A stretch of 64,000 bases of DNA, from positions 68,647,468 to 68,711,467 of the forward strand of contig NC_088796.1 of the NCBI RefSeq assembly GCF_011386835.1. The letters run 5' to 3'. The position numbers were made by a program, and so were the translations under genes. Within the stretch, counting starts at the first letter, position 1. Every line of letters begins with the position of its first letter. Below the pieces are notes generated by a model, which saw only the letters and a program-made list of their open reading frames with translations, had not been told where the DNA came from and made no database searches. Shown piece after piece: positions 32,645 through 44,019 of this stretch. Origin of the DNA: Chrysemys picta bellii. Lineage: Eukaryota > Chordata > Testudines > Emydidae.

Positions 32645-33170
32645 CAGTTTCAGTTCACATACTCACTTTTCTTTGTGGTGGGCCAAGCATATGGGTGCTG
32701 TTGATGGTCCCTGTACAGTTTGGAAATCCCATCCTCTGAAATCCAGCTATTATTTTTGGAACTCTTCTTATGGCAACCACACATGGGTAGATCACAGTGT
32801 TAATTGCCTCACAAACCTGCACAATGGACTTTCCAACCCCAAAGTGGTTTGCAATGGACCTATAGCTGTCGGGTGTTGCCAGCTTCCATGAGGAAATAGC
32901 AACCTGCTTCTGAACTGGTATGGCTCCCCTGAATCAAGTGTTCTGGAGCTGAAGGTCTGGTGCAAGCTCATCACGCAGCTCCATGAAGGTCTGTTTCCTC
33001 ATTTGGAAGTTCTGAAGCCACTGATGGTCATCCCAGGTTTCCAGAACAGTGTGATCCCACCACACCATGCTGGTTTCCTGAACCAGAAGTGCTGGTCCGC
33101 TCCTGAACATCCTTTGACAATACCAGAATTCACCGTATCTGTACCATGCGAGCTGAAGAATTCTCATTGA
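32645..33170 (-). pseudogene. Harbinger DDE transposase relic, second subfamily
   Basis: Minus reading aligns block by block with the transposase at 48,438-49,722. SMVWWDHTVLETWDDHQWLQ and NFQMRKQTFMELRDELAPDL correspond to STEWWDRIVLQVWDESQWLR and NFRMRKGTFLELCELLSP. After frame breaks come AISSWKLATPDSYRSIANHF, GVGKSIV and GFQRMGFPNCTGTINSTHM. The last block is the first catalytic site: the intact copy has GAIDGTHI, so Asp is Asn here. Nothing after this site is recognisable, so about half the protein is lost. Many differences mark an older, distinct lineage. Confidence 0.85.
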
Positions 33171-35254
33171 CCGTCAAGGTCAGCCTCTTTGACGTGCCAG
33201 AAAGTTCTGCCTAAATTCCTTCCAGCATCTCACTAGTTGCCCACTCCACTGCATAGTCATTTGTCCTGCAGTAAGGAGCAGAACCAGATCACCATTCCGT
33301 TGCTCCATGTTTTCCGACTTTGGCAGGAAATAACAGTGAGGGGTGATGTGATTAGGAACAGCCATTGGCAAATGTGTGAAGGCAAGGGACAGTACCAACA
33401 ACACACAGCACAGTGGTTCCTAGAGTGTTTCCCTGTGATGTACAGAACCATGGCATACTGTCCCTGAAATGGTAGCGCTAATGTCACATAATACAGTGAT
33501 GGTGTGGGCATGAGCATATGCAGGTAAACTGTGTTATACCCATGTCCAGCACAGCATAATGTGGACCCTTGGCATGGGTGTGGGGAGCATGTGTAAGGAT
33601 GTACATGCTCCAGTACTCAAGTATGTAAGCCAGTATAGACATAGCGGAGGGCATTCAGCACTTTTCAGGTTCAAGCCCAGAGAATGCAAGCAAAGTCAAT
33701 TAGTAGGGGGCTTGTCTAGATTAGATGCTCTCACTGACCTTTACACCATGGCTTTCATTCTCCAGTGGAGAAATTAAAGAAAGGCTTTCTTGGAAACGTA
33801 TATATTACAGAATTATGCTCCTGAACTTGATTATGAGCATTATTAGCAGTGGAGTTACAGCTTTGCTTATTTGCTGTATTTTGTATTCTCTGTGTATTGT
33901 TTGGAGAACACGAACTTATTACTTTTGTAAATATAGAGAAACTGTTGTACAGTCTGGATCCACTGTGACCTATATCCCAGATATCTTGACATCATCTTTA
34001 AATATCCCCAGAGGACATTACTTTTATCTATTTTCCATGAATAAACCCGTATGTTGGCAGAGAGAAAAAGAGAGAGTTTTTTCCCTTTAATTTTGTCTTC
34101 TTTCAGTTAATTTTAACTTCATTATTAAGATGAATTGTAATGATGTTTAAAACCCCAGAGGCAAACTGGCTTCATTTGATTTCTTCTGGTAGATGAGAAA
34201 AAACTGTCAGCAGTTGCAATCTTCTGTGAAATGTATCCCATGCTCTTGAGCTTACATTTTTAATGTGCCTTTCAAACTAAAATTGATCTGCCTCTTTCTT
34301 TTAAAATAAAAAACAATACATATTTTATGAGAAAATGAATACCTTTGATTATTTTTTTTTTGGTGCCAACTGGAAAGGTGCAGGAGACAGCCTGTTACCT
34401 TATTAAACATTAATCAGAAATATACATTCTTTTACAATTAATTTCCTTCCTACTTTTAATATATATTAGGCTAATATGCACAAATGTCTATTGAATGGTT
34501 TTCATGCATTCTTATAATTTAAAATGAGATATTTACGTGAGTAATAGTCTGGTTTATGCGATGCAAACCTGCTTTACCTGTTTAATTCAGTGACAGATCT
34601 TGTTAACATAGTACTGGGGCTGACGCAGTCAACTCACCATTAGCACGGGCAACTGATAGCAAGCACCAGAGGTTCCCTGCCTATTTCATTAAGTGCTAAA
34701 AAATAATTTGTGGTATCTCAGAGCCACAGATGGGATGGTGGCTGTAAATGTGTGTGAATCTGTAGGCTTCTAGACTTGTTGCTTCGTAGGATAATTTGGT
34801 TGTAGGTTAGTATAACAATATCTGCTTTTCAGTGAGCAAGGGTATTAACTACTCTTTTATCTTTCCTGCTACAGCTATGGCTTCTGAGCTCTGAGCATCC
34901 CCTCCCCCCCACCTTCATCCCTTGCTGGTCTAATTATTAGCGAATTGCTCTTGCTAGATCAATGGGCATGCTTTCAAGTCTAATAAGAATGAAAAAATGT
35001 CCAAAGCTGAGATATTTGTAGGCCTACAGTTTGATTGATTTTCTGTGTGGTGCTGAAGTGTTATTTCCCCTTCCTTTAAATTCCAGTTCAGATTTCATGT
35101 TTAGAACCAGCTTTAGAGCCCTAGTTACGGTAAATCCTAGGTGATAGAATATCTCTTGAGAACACCCCTTTGATTTGCCACCTGTGATCCCCTGTGCCAA
35201 ATATATAATCATGGAAACCTTCTTTGGCTTCTGGGTGTTAGTCACGATTTCCCA
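33171..35254. other. Non-coding, nothing recognised
   Basis: 33,180-33,520 holds minus-strand frames that may be further N-terminal sequence of the decayed Harbinger element, without recognisable motifs. From 33,530 onward the DNA is AT-rich with chance ORFs, including a hydrophobic 121-codon frame at 33,725-34,090. Confidence 0.4.
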
Positions 35255-35259
35255 TTTTT

Positions 35260-35262
35260 TTT

Positions 35263-35336
<74 letters not shown>
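35260..35336. repeat. Compound microsatellite (TA)n(TG)n(AG)n
   Basis: A TATATA tract, a TGTGTG tract and a GAGAGA tract follow one another without interruption. Replication slippage makes such tracts length-variable. Confidence 0.97.
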
Positions 35337-35337
<1 letters not shown>

Positions 35338-35639
35338 TTATTCACTGCTTATGGAGAAAATCAGCATAGTTACCCCCTGCTGCAAGGCCCAAGGGGGTCT
35401 CTCTGAAGTTCTTTGTTTTCACAGCAATTTTTTATTTTTAAGTTGCTCTAAACAGAAGTAAAACATCATTCATACAGAGATATTTTCCTCATTAGAGGTG
35501 GGCCAATCAATAGTATTTTTTTTCCAAGTAAAAATTAACTGCTATTGAAAAATTAATATATGGGGTGGGGTTTCTTTTGTTGGTATGTATTTTTTTTGTG
35601 GGGGGCAGATAAGAATTGAGCTCACTCTTATTTTACTAG
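35337..35639. other. Non-coding, nothing recognised
   Basis: Short interval with T- and G-runs and no repeat ends. Confidence 0.4.
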
Positions 35640-35935
35640 GGGGATACACTTTATTACCCTAATAGCTCTTGTCTCTGCACTACAGATTTTTGCTAGCATA
35701 GCTACTTCAGTTAGGAGTATGAAAAAAAAAAATCACATCCCCAGCTGATAGCCTGGCAACTTTCCTGTGTAGATGCAGCTTATACTGTCAAACAACTCCT
35801 TTTGCCAACATAATTTATGTGATGCAGGCGGTTGTTTAACATGCCAACAAAACATTTCCTTTTGCTGGTATAGCTGCATCTGCACCAGGGGGCTTTGCCG
35901 GTATAGCTATACCAGCAAAACCTTTGTAGTGTTGA
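35640..35935. mobile_element. Probable MITE
   Basis: The right end CGGTATAGCTATACCAGCAAAACCTTTGTAGTG-type sequence (around 35,899-35,933) and internal repeats of GCTGGTATAGCTGCATC and TTGCCAACATAA resemble a common turtle MITE whose termini read TAGTGTAGAC. The left end (GGATACACTTTATTACC) is only vaguely complementary and no target duplication was found. Confidence 0.4.
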
Positions 35936-37742
35936 TTAACCTTATGTATTGCCTCGTTTATATGTTCCTTAAGAAAAAGGAAACATATTTTCCATATTTT
36001 CTTTCCTGTAGTACTGACATTGCTATTCAGCCAGTAAACATGGCAGGTTATTGCAGTTCTATCCATAATGCATGCTGCTGACCTCGGCCTGATCCTGCAA
36101 ATTTGCTGCATCTAGCCCCATTGACTAAAAGCTCAGGGACACAGAGCAGTGCATAGTCAGTGCCATGTCTAAGCGGAGATCAGATTGCATCATGCATCAT
36201 TGGACCAGTGAAGTGCAGAACTTTTGCTGGAGGCTTTAGTCAATTTGAACTGCCATGTTATGATCTGTTCTATCTACCTTTGGAGTCATGGGTCAGACTT
36301 TTGAATTCTTATCTTGAATTCTGAGGTTTTCTTGACTGATTTTCTAAGGCTGCTTAAATGGCTGAAACGCTGCCAGGTATTTCAAAAGAGCAGGTTTTAA
36401 ACAAGCAAACTCACAACATGCATATGTGCCCTACCAGTCAGATTTACACCAGCCAAGACTCTGGCCCTAGTTCCTCCCTACTTCATTAACATTGCCTTCT
36501 TGGTTTCAGTATGTTTTGCAGCTAGAAAATCTTCAATAATAGAAGAAAGCAAGAAGTATGAGTGATGATTCTCTATGTAAGCATGCATTTAGAGCTAAAG
36601 GAAGTTGGTAATATCCAATTCCAAACTACTCCTGATTTTAGAATTAGGCTCCTCTGTCCTTTCTACTGAAGCTTCCATGTTGCTGACAAAGTTAGATGCT
36701 TTGCAATGTAACTTGAAAATGGGTTTTACATTTTATTAAAACATTCAGCATTCCCATTTCTGAAACGAGTCGATGACCTTAGCTGAGTTGATAGTTAATG
36801 TGCATCCATGTTACAAAACCACCATCATGGCTGGCATGAGTTGGCATCTTGTCAACAATCTCTGAGAGGAGAACTAGTTGAACTATTCATTTTGAATAAC
36901 TTAATTTACAGATTGAGTCCCTTTTTAGCTAGCAAATCATTCATAAACCAATCCCAATTTCTGTGAATATAATAAATATTTGTAAGTATATACCACCCCA
37001 TTTTAATGAATAATTTTCAATCTAAGGCTTGTTCCTAAATTGTTTACATTATTCAGGATTTGGTATTCATCATTCATATTGTGTGATTGGTCACCTAATT
37101 CATGTCATTGTTTTGTTTCCCTGTCTGGGATTCTGAAACTTTTAAAATAGGGCAATAATGAACTACTGGTGCACATTTTTAGATGAATACACATTGTGCT
37201 AAAATTTATGCACATGTCAGAAGTCAAATACATTTTGGTTGTCCACATATTCACAAATAAAGAAATGTAGGCCCCCACAAATCATTGCAACTGAAACTGT
37301 GCTTTCATTTAGGAAACTGTTAATTAATAATTAAAGAATAAAACCAGGTAGCATTTCCCAAGGGACTGGAAACAGGCCTGCCTGCCTGAACCTGAGGGCT
37401 CTGGGACTACACTACCTACTGACATCAGATCGTGAGTGGAGTTTAGTGGCTGGAGGGAGGGGGGAAGTGATGTGGTAAAAGGACATTTGCCTATTGGGCA
37501 TTCACATTAGAAGGTGGGCTACTGCCAAAGTTACCGTGAAAGAGTATTTTATTTATCATTCATTTAGAAATATTGTAGTGTTCCCTTTTCCCCAAATAAT
37601 TTTTCCTTGTTTTATACAGACTCACTGCTTGTGAGTGGAAAAATATTGCCTATTAAGAGCACCAGAGAAGATATTTAGTAATTTCAGAAATTCTAGTTTT
37701 GGGATTAAGCTGGTGATATCTGTTTTAAGAGGGACCTTAGCT
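35936..37742. other. Non-coding, nothing recognised
   Basis: AT-rich sequence with chance ORFs only. Confidence 0.4.
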
Positions 37743-38127
37743 CAATGGCTCTCAACCTCTCCAGACTACTATACCCCTTTCAGAAATCTGATTTGTCTCA
37801 CATACCCCCTCACTTAAAAACTACTTGCTTACACAATCACACACAAAAATACAAAAGTGTCACAACACACTGTTGAAAAATTGCTGACTTTCTCACTTTT
37901 ACTATATAATTATAAAATAAATCAATTGGAATATAAATATTGTACTTCTATTTCAATGTATAGTATATAGAGCAACATAAAGAAGTAACTGTATGAAATT
38001 TTAGTTGGCACTGACTTCGCTAGTATTTTTTATGTAGCCTGTTGTAAAACTAGCCAAATATCTAGATGAGTTGATGTTCCCCCGGAAGACTCCCAGGGGT
38101 ATGTGTACTCCTGGTTGGGAACCACTG
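37743..38127. mobile_element. hAT (Charlie-like) MITE, 385 bp
   Basis: Ends CAATGGCTCTCAACCT and GGTTGGGAACCACTG form degenerate TIRs of the Charlie type. The flanks CCTTAGCT (37,735-37,742) and CTGTAGCT (38,128-38,135) agree at 6 of 8 positions. The interior contains ACATACCCCCTCACTT, seen in this repeat family. No ORF. Confidence 0.75.
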
Positions 38128-39246
38128 CTGTAGCTGTTTAAACCTGTCCCTGTTGCTGCTGACAACACCTGGCAGAAGGGTTACACGTGTTTACTATTTG
38201 ACCAGCTCTAGCAGACAGACCAAGTATTGAACTGGTAGGGAGACTAAAGTTCAGCACCTGTTCACCTCATTGGTGGTCCTTCCAGATCAGAGCTTAGGCA
38301 TATTTCCAGGGCACTTCGGGGGAAGTTTGCACTGCAATAGTCCATGAATCCACCTGTTCTAGGAACAGAGGGTTTCAGTTTCTAGGGTTGTAAATCTGGC
38401 ATCTTTCATATGCAAAAATTAAAATTTTAGACGTTCCCAGTTTTTGAAGTGGTTAGTGACAATTACCCACAAATCATTCAATGGTTTCCCTTTGGGAATC
38501 TTGCATTGCAGGAAGGTGAAGGAGAATGTTATTTTTGAGCCCTATATAGGTTTATCTTGTTCAGTATCCCAGCTGCTGTAACAAAGCTGTGATTAGAAAT
38601 CCTCTAAAGGAGAAAAAATATGACATTCTGTCATCTTCAGATACAGAATGTTGTGTTCCAAAGTATCTTTCAAACTGTTGAATCTCATCCAAATGGCCTT
38701 AGTAAGGGTATCACCAGGAGAAAGGGAAATGAGGCACACGCTCAGGTCATTTTCTATGAAATGTCTGATCACATAATCCCCTTTGCTCAGGGAACCATAT
38801 CTCAGGCTCAGAGAACTCTATTGCAGGTGGCCCAATGAAGCCATTAACTCATATATACTGTTACCTGTTTAATACCTTGTTATCTCAGTGCAGCGGAGTT
38901 GGGAGGCTGCCAAGTTTTCCACTATTAGCCCCTACTTCGAGGGGGGAGGGGTAATATGGTAACTTCCATAACATTCTGCAACAAGCTAAATCTTGGCATA
39001 TAAGACTTCAGCATGGGAGTGATTTGAAAGGTAATATTTGGCCATTATTAAGTTATGAAGGTTTTACAAAAAACAAATAAAATGGACATTGGTATTTTCT
39101 ACTGCACATATAATTTGAGATTGAATTTTTCAAATGCCATTAATCTCTAATTTGGGCTACATTGACTGGGTGAGGATGAAGGGATATTAAGAAAAAAAAG
39201 AATTGCAAATATACAACCATTCCCTTCCCTCCCCGCAATATAAGGC
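38128..39246. other. Non-coding; one exon-like stretch
   Basis: 38,639-38,825 is open on + and bounded by CATCTTCAG and TTGCAGGTGGC, which could serve as splice acceptor and donor. The translated phrase (NVVFQSIFQTVESHPNGLSK) matches nothing I recognise. I regard it as a weak candidate only. Confidence 0.3.
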
Positions 39247-39484
39247 CAGGGCCGGCTCCAGGCACCAGCTCAGCAAGCAGGTGCTTGGGGCGGTACATTG
39301 GGTTTTTCGGCGGTGGGTCCCTTGATCCCTCTCGGAGGGAAGGACCTGCCACCGAAGTGCCGTCGAACAAGAAAGCAGCGTGGTGGAGCGACCGCCAAAT
39401 TGCCGCCGATCGTGATCATGGCTTTTTTTTATTTATTTTTTTTCCCCACCGCTTGGGGTGGCAAAAACCCTGGAGCCGGCCCTG
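39247..39484. mobile_element. hAT MITE, 238 bp
   Basis: TIRs CAGGGCCGGCTCCAGG and CCTGGAGCCGGCCCTG are exact inverses. The flanks are TATAAGGC and CATAAGGG (6 of 8). Interior phrases (CTTGGGGCGG, CGCTTGGGGTGG) are internally mirrored. Same TIR group as 14,575-15,108. Confidence 0.85.
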
Positions 39485-39547
39485 CATAAGGGTTTTTGGT
39501 ATTCACGCTTGTTCTGCATGCAAAAACATTTGTGTCAAATAGACCAG

Positions 39548-39715
39548 CAGGCCCAGCTCTACCATTTTTGCTGCCCCAAGCAAAAAAAAAAAAAAAAAGC
39601 CACTCAGACTGCCAAAGCATGGAGTGTGATGCCCCAAGAATGGACGGAATGCCACCACTTAACATGTGCTGCCCCAGGCACATGCTTCCTCCGCTGGTGC
39701 TTGGAGCCGGCCCTG
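39548..39715. mobile_element. hAT MITE, 168 bp
   Basis: The left end CAGGCCCAGCTCTACC and right end CTTGGAGCCGGCCCTG are degenerate inverses of the same TIR. The flanks are TAGACCAG and GAGACCAG (7 of 8). It contains an A-run at 39,581-39,597. It lies only 63 bp from the previous MITE of the same group. Confidence 0.78.
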
Positions 39716-39744
39716 GAGACCAGAATGGCTTTTTGTAGAGATCT

Positions 39745-39985
39745 GGTCTGACTAGAGCTCTGGGAACCAGGAATTTCTGCGTTCTAATTCTATTACTTAG
39801 CGCTCTTGGCCAAATTACCTAATTTCTCTGCCTCTGTTTTCCCACCTGTGAAGTGGGTAATAAAACTTATCTTTACCCACATACTTCACAGGGTTGTTGG
39901 GAGGATTAACTGGTTAAGATTTGTAAAATACTTGAGGATGCAAAGTGCTCTACAAATGCTGAATGATTTTTATTAAGCAGTTATT
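39745..39985 (+). mobile_element. MIR/CORE-type SINE
   Basis: Recognisable MIR order: GGCCAAATTACCTAATTTCT, CTGTTTTCCCACCTGTGAAG, then GGGTTGTTGGGAGGATTAAC and a tail with AAAGTGCTCTACAAATGCTG. The 5' tRNA-like head is poorly preserved. An old, inactive copy. Confidence 0.8.
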
Positions 39986-40452
39986 CTCTAACAAACAGTG
40001 TTTCAGAGCATTATTTTCTAGCATCCATTAGTATGTGTCAGCTGCTTCACAGAAGATGTAGAAAGCAACCATCTTGGCCACAAACAGCTTTGAATCTAAA
40101 ATGTACCTGTGACAGAATGAATGAGGCAAGGGCAGCTCCTCAGCCCAAGCCTACCCAAGAATTCCCATAAGCTACAAAATATATTTTGCATATTTTTATT
40201 TAATTGATAACTATGGACAGTTGTAAGGGCAAATTGTGATTTGATTTAAATGTCACAATGTGCTCTCTCTCTCTCCAGTAGTGAAACTCAATGCCAGAAA
40301 GTTTGAGGGAATGTAGTGTTGTGTGAGGCTCAAATCTTGGTATAGCTAATAGTGTCTCAAGAAGCTGCCTTGTTACCATGGCAATGTACCATTCCCAGGA
40401 GTTACTTTATAAGGGCGTGCTGTGGTAACCATTACCTGGTGAGGCCATAATA

Positions 40453-40669
40453 CAGTGGGTCTCAACCTTTTGAACTGGCAACCCCTTTCACACAACAAGT
40501 CTCTGAGTGCGACCCCCCTAATAAATTAAACACACTTTTTAATATATTTAACACCATTATAAATGCGGGAGGCGAGCGGGGTTTGGGGTGGAGGTTGACA
40601 GCTCGCGACCCCGCCATGTAATAACCTCAAGACCCCCTGAGGTCCTGACCCCCAGTTTGAGAACCCCTG
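40453..40669. mobile_element. hAT (Charlie-like) MITE, 217 bp
   Basis: TIRs CAGTGGGTCTCAACCTTTT and CAGTTTGAGAACCCCTG. Perfect 8-bp target duplication CCATAATA at 40,445-40,452 and 40,670-40,677. No ORF. CpG-rich in its right half. Confidence 0.93.
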
Positions 40670-40677
40670 CCATAATA

Positions 40678-41669
40678 GGATTGTAGCAGTTAAGCTCAGG
40701 CTGCAGGAGCAGGGATGGGGACTGTGCCTCCCCAGCTCACATCCCCATGGAACAGGCCCCGTATATGTCCTTCAGGAGCTGCCACTGGGCCAGCTTTGGA
40801 CTCCACCCCCCGCGCCAGCCCCTGTAGCAGTGGGTCTGCCTGATGCTTCTTCACTATAAATAAAGTAAGCTTTTAATAGCTAGTAAATTGTACATTAGGC
40901 AGGGATGGAAATAACTGTTTTGTGATTTCGGCTGCACCTGTCAAAAAAGTCACGAGCTGCCTCTGGAATGAGGGAGACAAAGAAAAGGAGGGGAAGGAGC
41001 ATGATAATCTTAAATTGGCTGCCAGACATCCAAAGTAAAATTCTAGCCTTCCTTAAGTCAATGGGAGTTTTGCACTTGATTGTAATGAGGCCAGAATTTC
41101 ACCCCCAGGTTAAACAGGGTCTGCCCAACTTTGGTCAAACAATTTAACACAATCTATTGTATTTTTTAATTTAACAGTGTTCTTCAGCCATTGCATGCAT
41201 TTTTAAGGGAACCCATCATGCCTCCAAGGATTCTCCACTTTTCTCTGCTTTATAACTCCCTTCCTTTCATCACCACCACCATAACTGTCTGGTTGAAAAA
41301 GATGGGATGAATCTTGTGAACAGCAGTATTTAACTGGCCACAAAAGATCACTGTTGTACGCTGGAAGGCGCTGCCTTTCTTTAGCCACGGGTTACAGGTA
41401 TGAATTCATTACCCCTACAATACTCCCAGAACTTCCCATTCCCATGCCTTAGGAGTGGAGAGGGACTATAATAAAACTGTTCCTCTAATTAAATCATCTT
41501 ATTGTGCTTCTTCCTTCACTAGTGTGCAAGTACAAATTATCTATGTGAGGAAAAGTGAGAGAAAAGAATACAAACCTTAGTTCAGCACACAAGTGGATCC
41601 CAAACAGGAGTCACCCAGCAAATCATGGTAAGATAGAATGAACTGTTTCCACATACATACATCAGAGTT
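40678..41669. other. Non-coding, nothing recognised
   Basis: Short ORFs only; no TIR or repeat termini seen. Confidence 0.4.
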
Positions 41670-41748
41670 CATAGATTCTAGGACTGGAAGGGACCTTGAG
41701 AGGTCATTCAGTCCAGTCCCCTGCCCTCATGGCAGGACCAAATACTGT

Positions 41749-43540
41749 CTAGACTATCCCTGATAGACATTTATCTAACCTTCTCTTAAATATCTCCAGA
41801 GATGGAGATTCCACAACCTCCCTAGGCAGTTTATTCCAGTGTTTAACCACCCTGACAGTTAGGAACTTTTTCCTAATGTCCAACCTAAACCTCCCTTGCT
41901 GCGGTTTAAGCCCATTGCTTCTTGTTCTATCCTTAGAGGCTAAGGTGAACAAGTTTTCTCCCTCCTCCTTATGACACCCTTTTAGATACCTGAAAACTGC
42001 TATCGTGTCCTCTCTCAGTCTTCTCTTTTCCAAACTAAATAAACCCAATTCTTTCAGCCTTCCTTCATAGGTCATGTTCTCAAGACCTTTAATCATTCTT
42101 GTTGCTCTTCTCTGGACCCTCTCCAATTTCTCCACACCTTTCTTGAAATGCGGTGCTCAGAACTGGACACAATACTCCAGTTGAGGCCTAACCAGCACAG
42201 AGTAGAGTGGAAGAATGACTTCTCGTGTCTTGCTCACAACACACCTGTTAATACATCCTAGAATCATGTTTGCTTTTTTTGCAACAGCATCACACTGTTG
42301 ACTCATATTTAGCTTGTGGTCAACTATAACCCCTAGATCCCTTTCTGCTGTACTCCTTCCTAGACATTCTCTTCCCATTCTGTATGTGTGAAACTGATTG
42401 TTCCTCCCTAAGTGGAGCACTTTGCATTTGTCTTTGTTAAACTTCATCCTGTTTACCTCAGACCATTTCTCCAATTTGTCCAGATCATTTTGAATTATGA
42501 CCCTGTCCTCCAAAGCAGTTGCAATCCCTCCCAGTTTGGTATCATCCGCAAACTTAATAAGCATACTTTCTATGCCAATATCTAAGTCGTTAATGAAGAT
42601 ATTGAACAGAGCCGGTCCCAAAACAGACCCCTGCGGAACCCCACTAGTTATGCCTTTCCAGCAGGATTGGGAACCATTAATAACAACTCTCTGAGTATGG
42701 TTATCCAGCCAGTTATGCACCCACCTTATAGTAGCCCCACCTAAATTGTATTTGCCTAGTTTATCGATAAGAATAATGCACCCACCTTATAGTAGCCCCG
42801 TCTAAATTGTATTTGCCTAGTTTATCGATAAGAATATCATGCGAGACCGTATCAAATGCCTTACTAAAGTCTAGGTATACCACATCCACGGCTTCTCCCT
42901 TATCCACAAGGCTCGTTATCCTATCAAAGAAAGCTATCAGATTGGTTTGACACGATTTGTTCTTTACAAATCCATGCTGGCTATTCCCTATCACCTTACC
43001 ACCTTTCAAGTGTTTGCAGATGAGTTCCTTAATTACTTGCTCCATTATCTTCCCTGGCACAGAAGTTAAACTAACTGGTCTGTAGTTTCCTTGGTTGTTT
43101 TTATTTCCCTTTTTATAGATGGGCACTATATTTGCCCTTTTCCAGTCTTCTGGAATCTCTCCCGTCTCCCATGATTTTCCAAAGATAATAGCTAGAGGCT
43201 CAGATACCTCCTCTATTAGCTCCCTGAGTATTCTAGGATGCATTTCATCAGGCCCTGGTGACTTGCAGGCATCTAACTTTTCTAAGTGATTTTTAACTTG
43301 TTCTTTTTTTATTTTATCTGCTAAACCTACCCCCTTCCCATTAGCATTCACTAGGTTAGGCATTCCTTCAGACTTCTCGGTGAAGACCGAAACAAAGAAG
43401 TCATTAAGCATCTCTGCCATTTCCAAGTTTCTTGTTACTGTTTCTCCCTCTTCACTGAGCAATAGGCCTACCCTGTCTTTGGTCTTCCTCTTGCTTCTAG
43501 TGTATTGATAAAAAGTCTTCTTGTTTCCCTTTATTCCCAT
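41749..43540 (-). pseudogene. CR1 ORF2 reverse transcriptase, disrupted
   Basis: Three open blocks. Block 1 (43,540-42,761) holds the linker after the endonuclease ([20 protein letters not shown]), [50 protein letters not shown] and [20 protein letters not shown]. Block 2 (42,720-42,157) holds SGVPQGSVLGPALFNIFIND, the catalytic FADDTKLGG and AERDLGVIVDHKLNMS. Block 3 (42,135-41,749) holds RVQRRATRMIKGLENMTYEG and the C-terminal arm. Blocks 1 and 2 are separated by a 61-bp duplication that changes frame; blocks 2 and 3 by an in-frame break near 42,140. The apurinic endonuclease is absent. Confidence 0.92.
42715..42836. repeat. 61-bp tandem duplication inside CR1
   Basis: The segment starting ATGCACCCACCTTATAGTAG at 42,715 is repeated at 42,776, with a period of 61 bp. 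The two units differ only at CCCCACCT versus CCCCGTCT. Because 61 is not a multiple of three it shifts the RT frame. Two substitutions between units suggest it is not a very recent event or an assembly stutter. Confidence 0.95.
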
Positions 43541-44019
43541 AGCTAGTTTGAGCTCATTTTGTTCATTACATTTGTACTTGACAAGGATCTATGTGCTCAA
43601 GGTTTATGTTAATATTAAGAGGAAACATTAAAATAATCTTTAAAAAATTTCAGAGAAAATATTTGTAAGTATCTCCCTGCAGTGTTTGCAGCTACATTAC
43701 ATAATTGTGTTTGTGCATCTGGACCTGAAAATGAAGATGATTAGAAACAAAAGTGAAACTGCTTAGTCTATTATAAATTATCCAGACTGAGTGAAATGCA
43801 GAAAATAGACAGCATTAATGGTGGGAGGTAAAGTCAATGTTTAGAAATTCTTCCAGTTTTAATAATACATTATTAGTAACAAAAGCAAAAAGATTTTTCT
43901 GTTTTAAAATATACTGTCAGGGGCTGAACACCCAGATGTGCCAAAGAAGGAAGAGGATAAAGGTGGCATTTCAATACTTTTCTATGTGCTCCACCTCCTT
44001 ATTTATAACAAATGGAAGA

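Larger units (their letters stand above)
41670..43582 (-). mobile_element. CR1 LINE, 5'-truncated, 1.9 kb
   Basis: The minus-strand copy starts inside ORF2 near 43,582. It runs through most of the reverse transcriptase and ends near 41,670, where the + strand reads CATAGATTCTAGGACTGGAAG, the usual CR1 3' end in turtles. It is the longest, best-preserved CR1 in the window; its main lesion is a tandem duplication at 42,715-42,836. Confidence 0.93.

Noticed and set aside
33725..34090. Hydrophobic 121-codon + frame suggesting a membrane protein
   Set aside because: AT-rich DNA yields such Leu/Ile/Phe-rich frames by chance; no signal of codon bias or family.
42497..42694. + strand frame in CR1
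   Set aside because: Antisense shadow of the RT block containing FADD.
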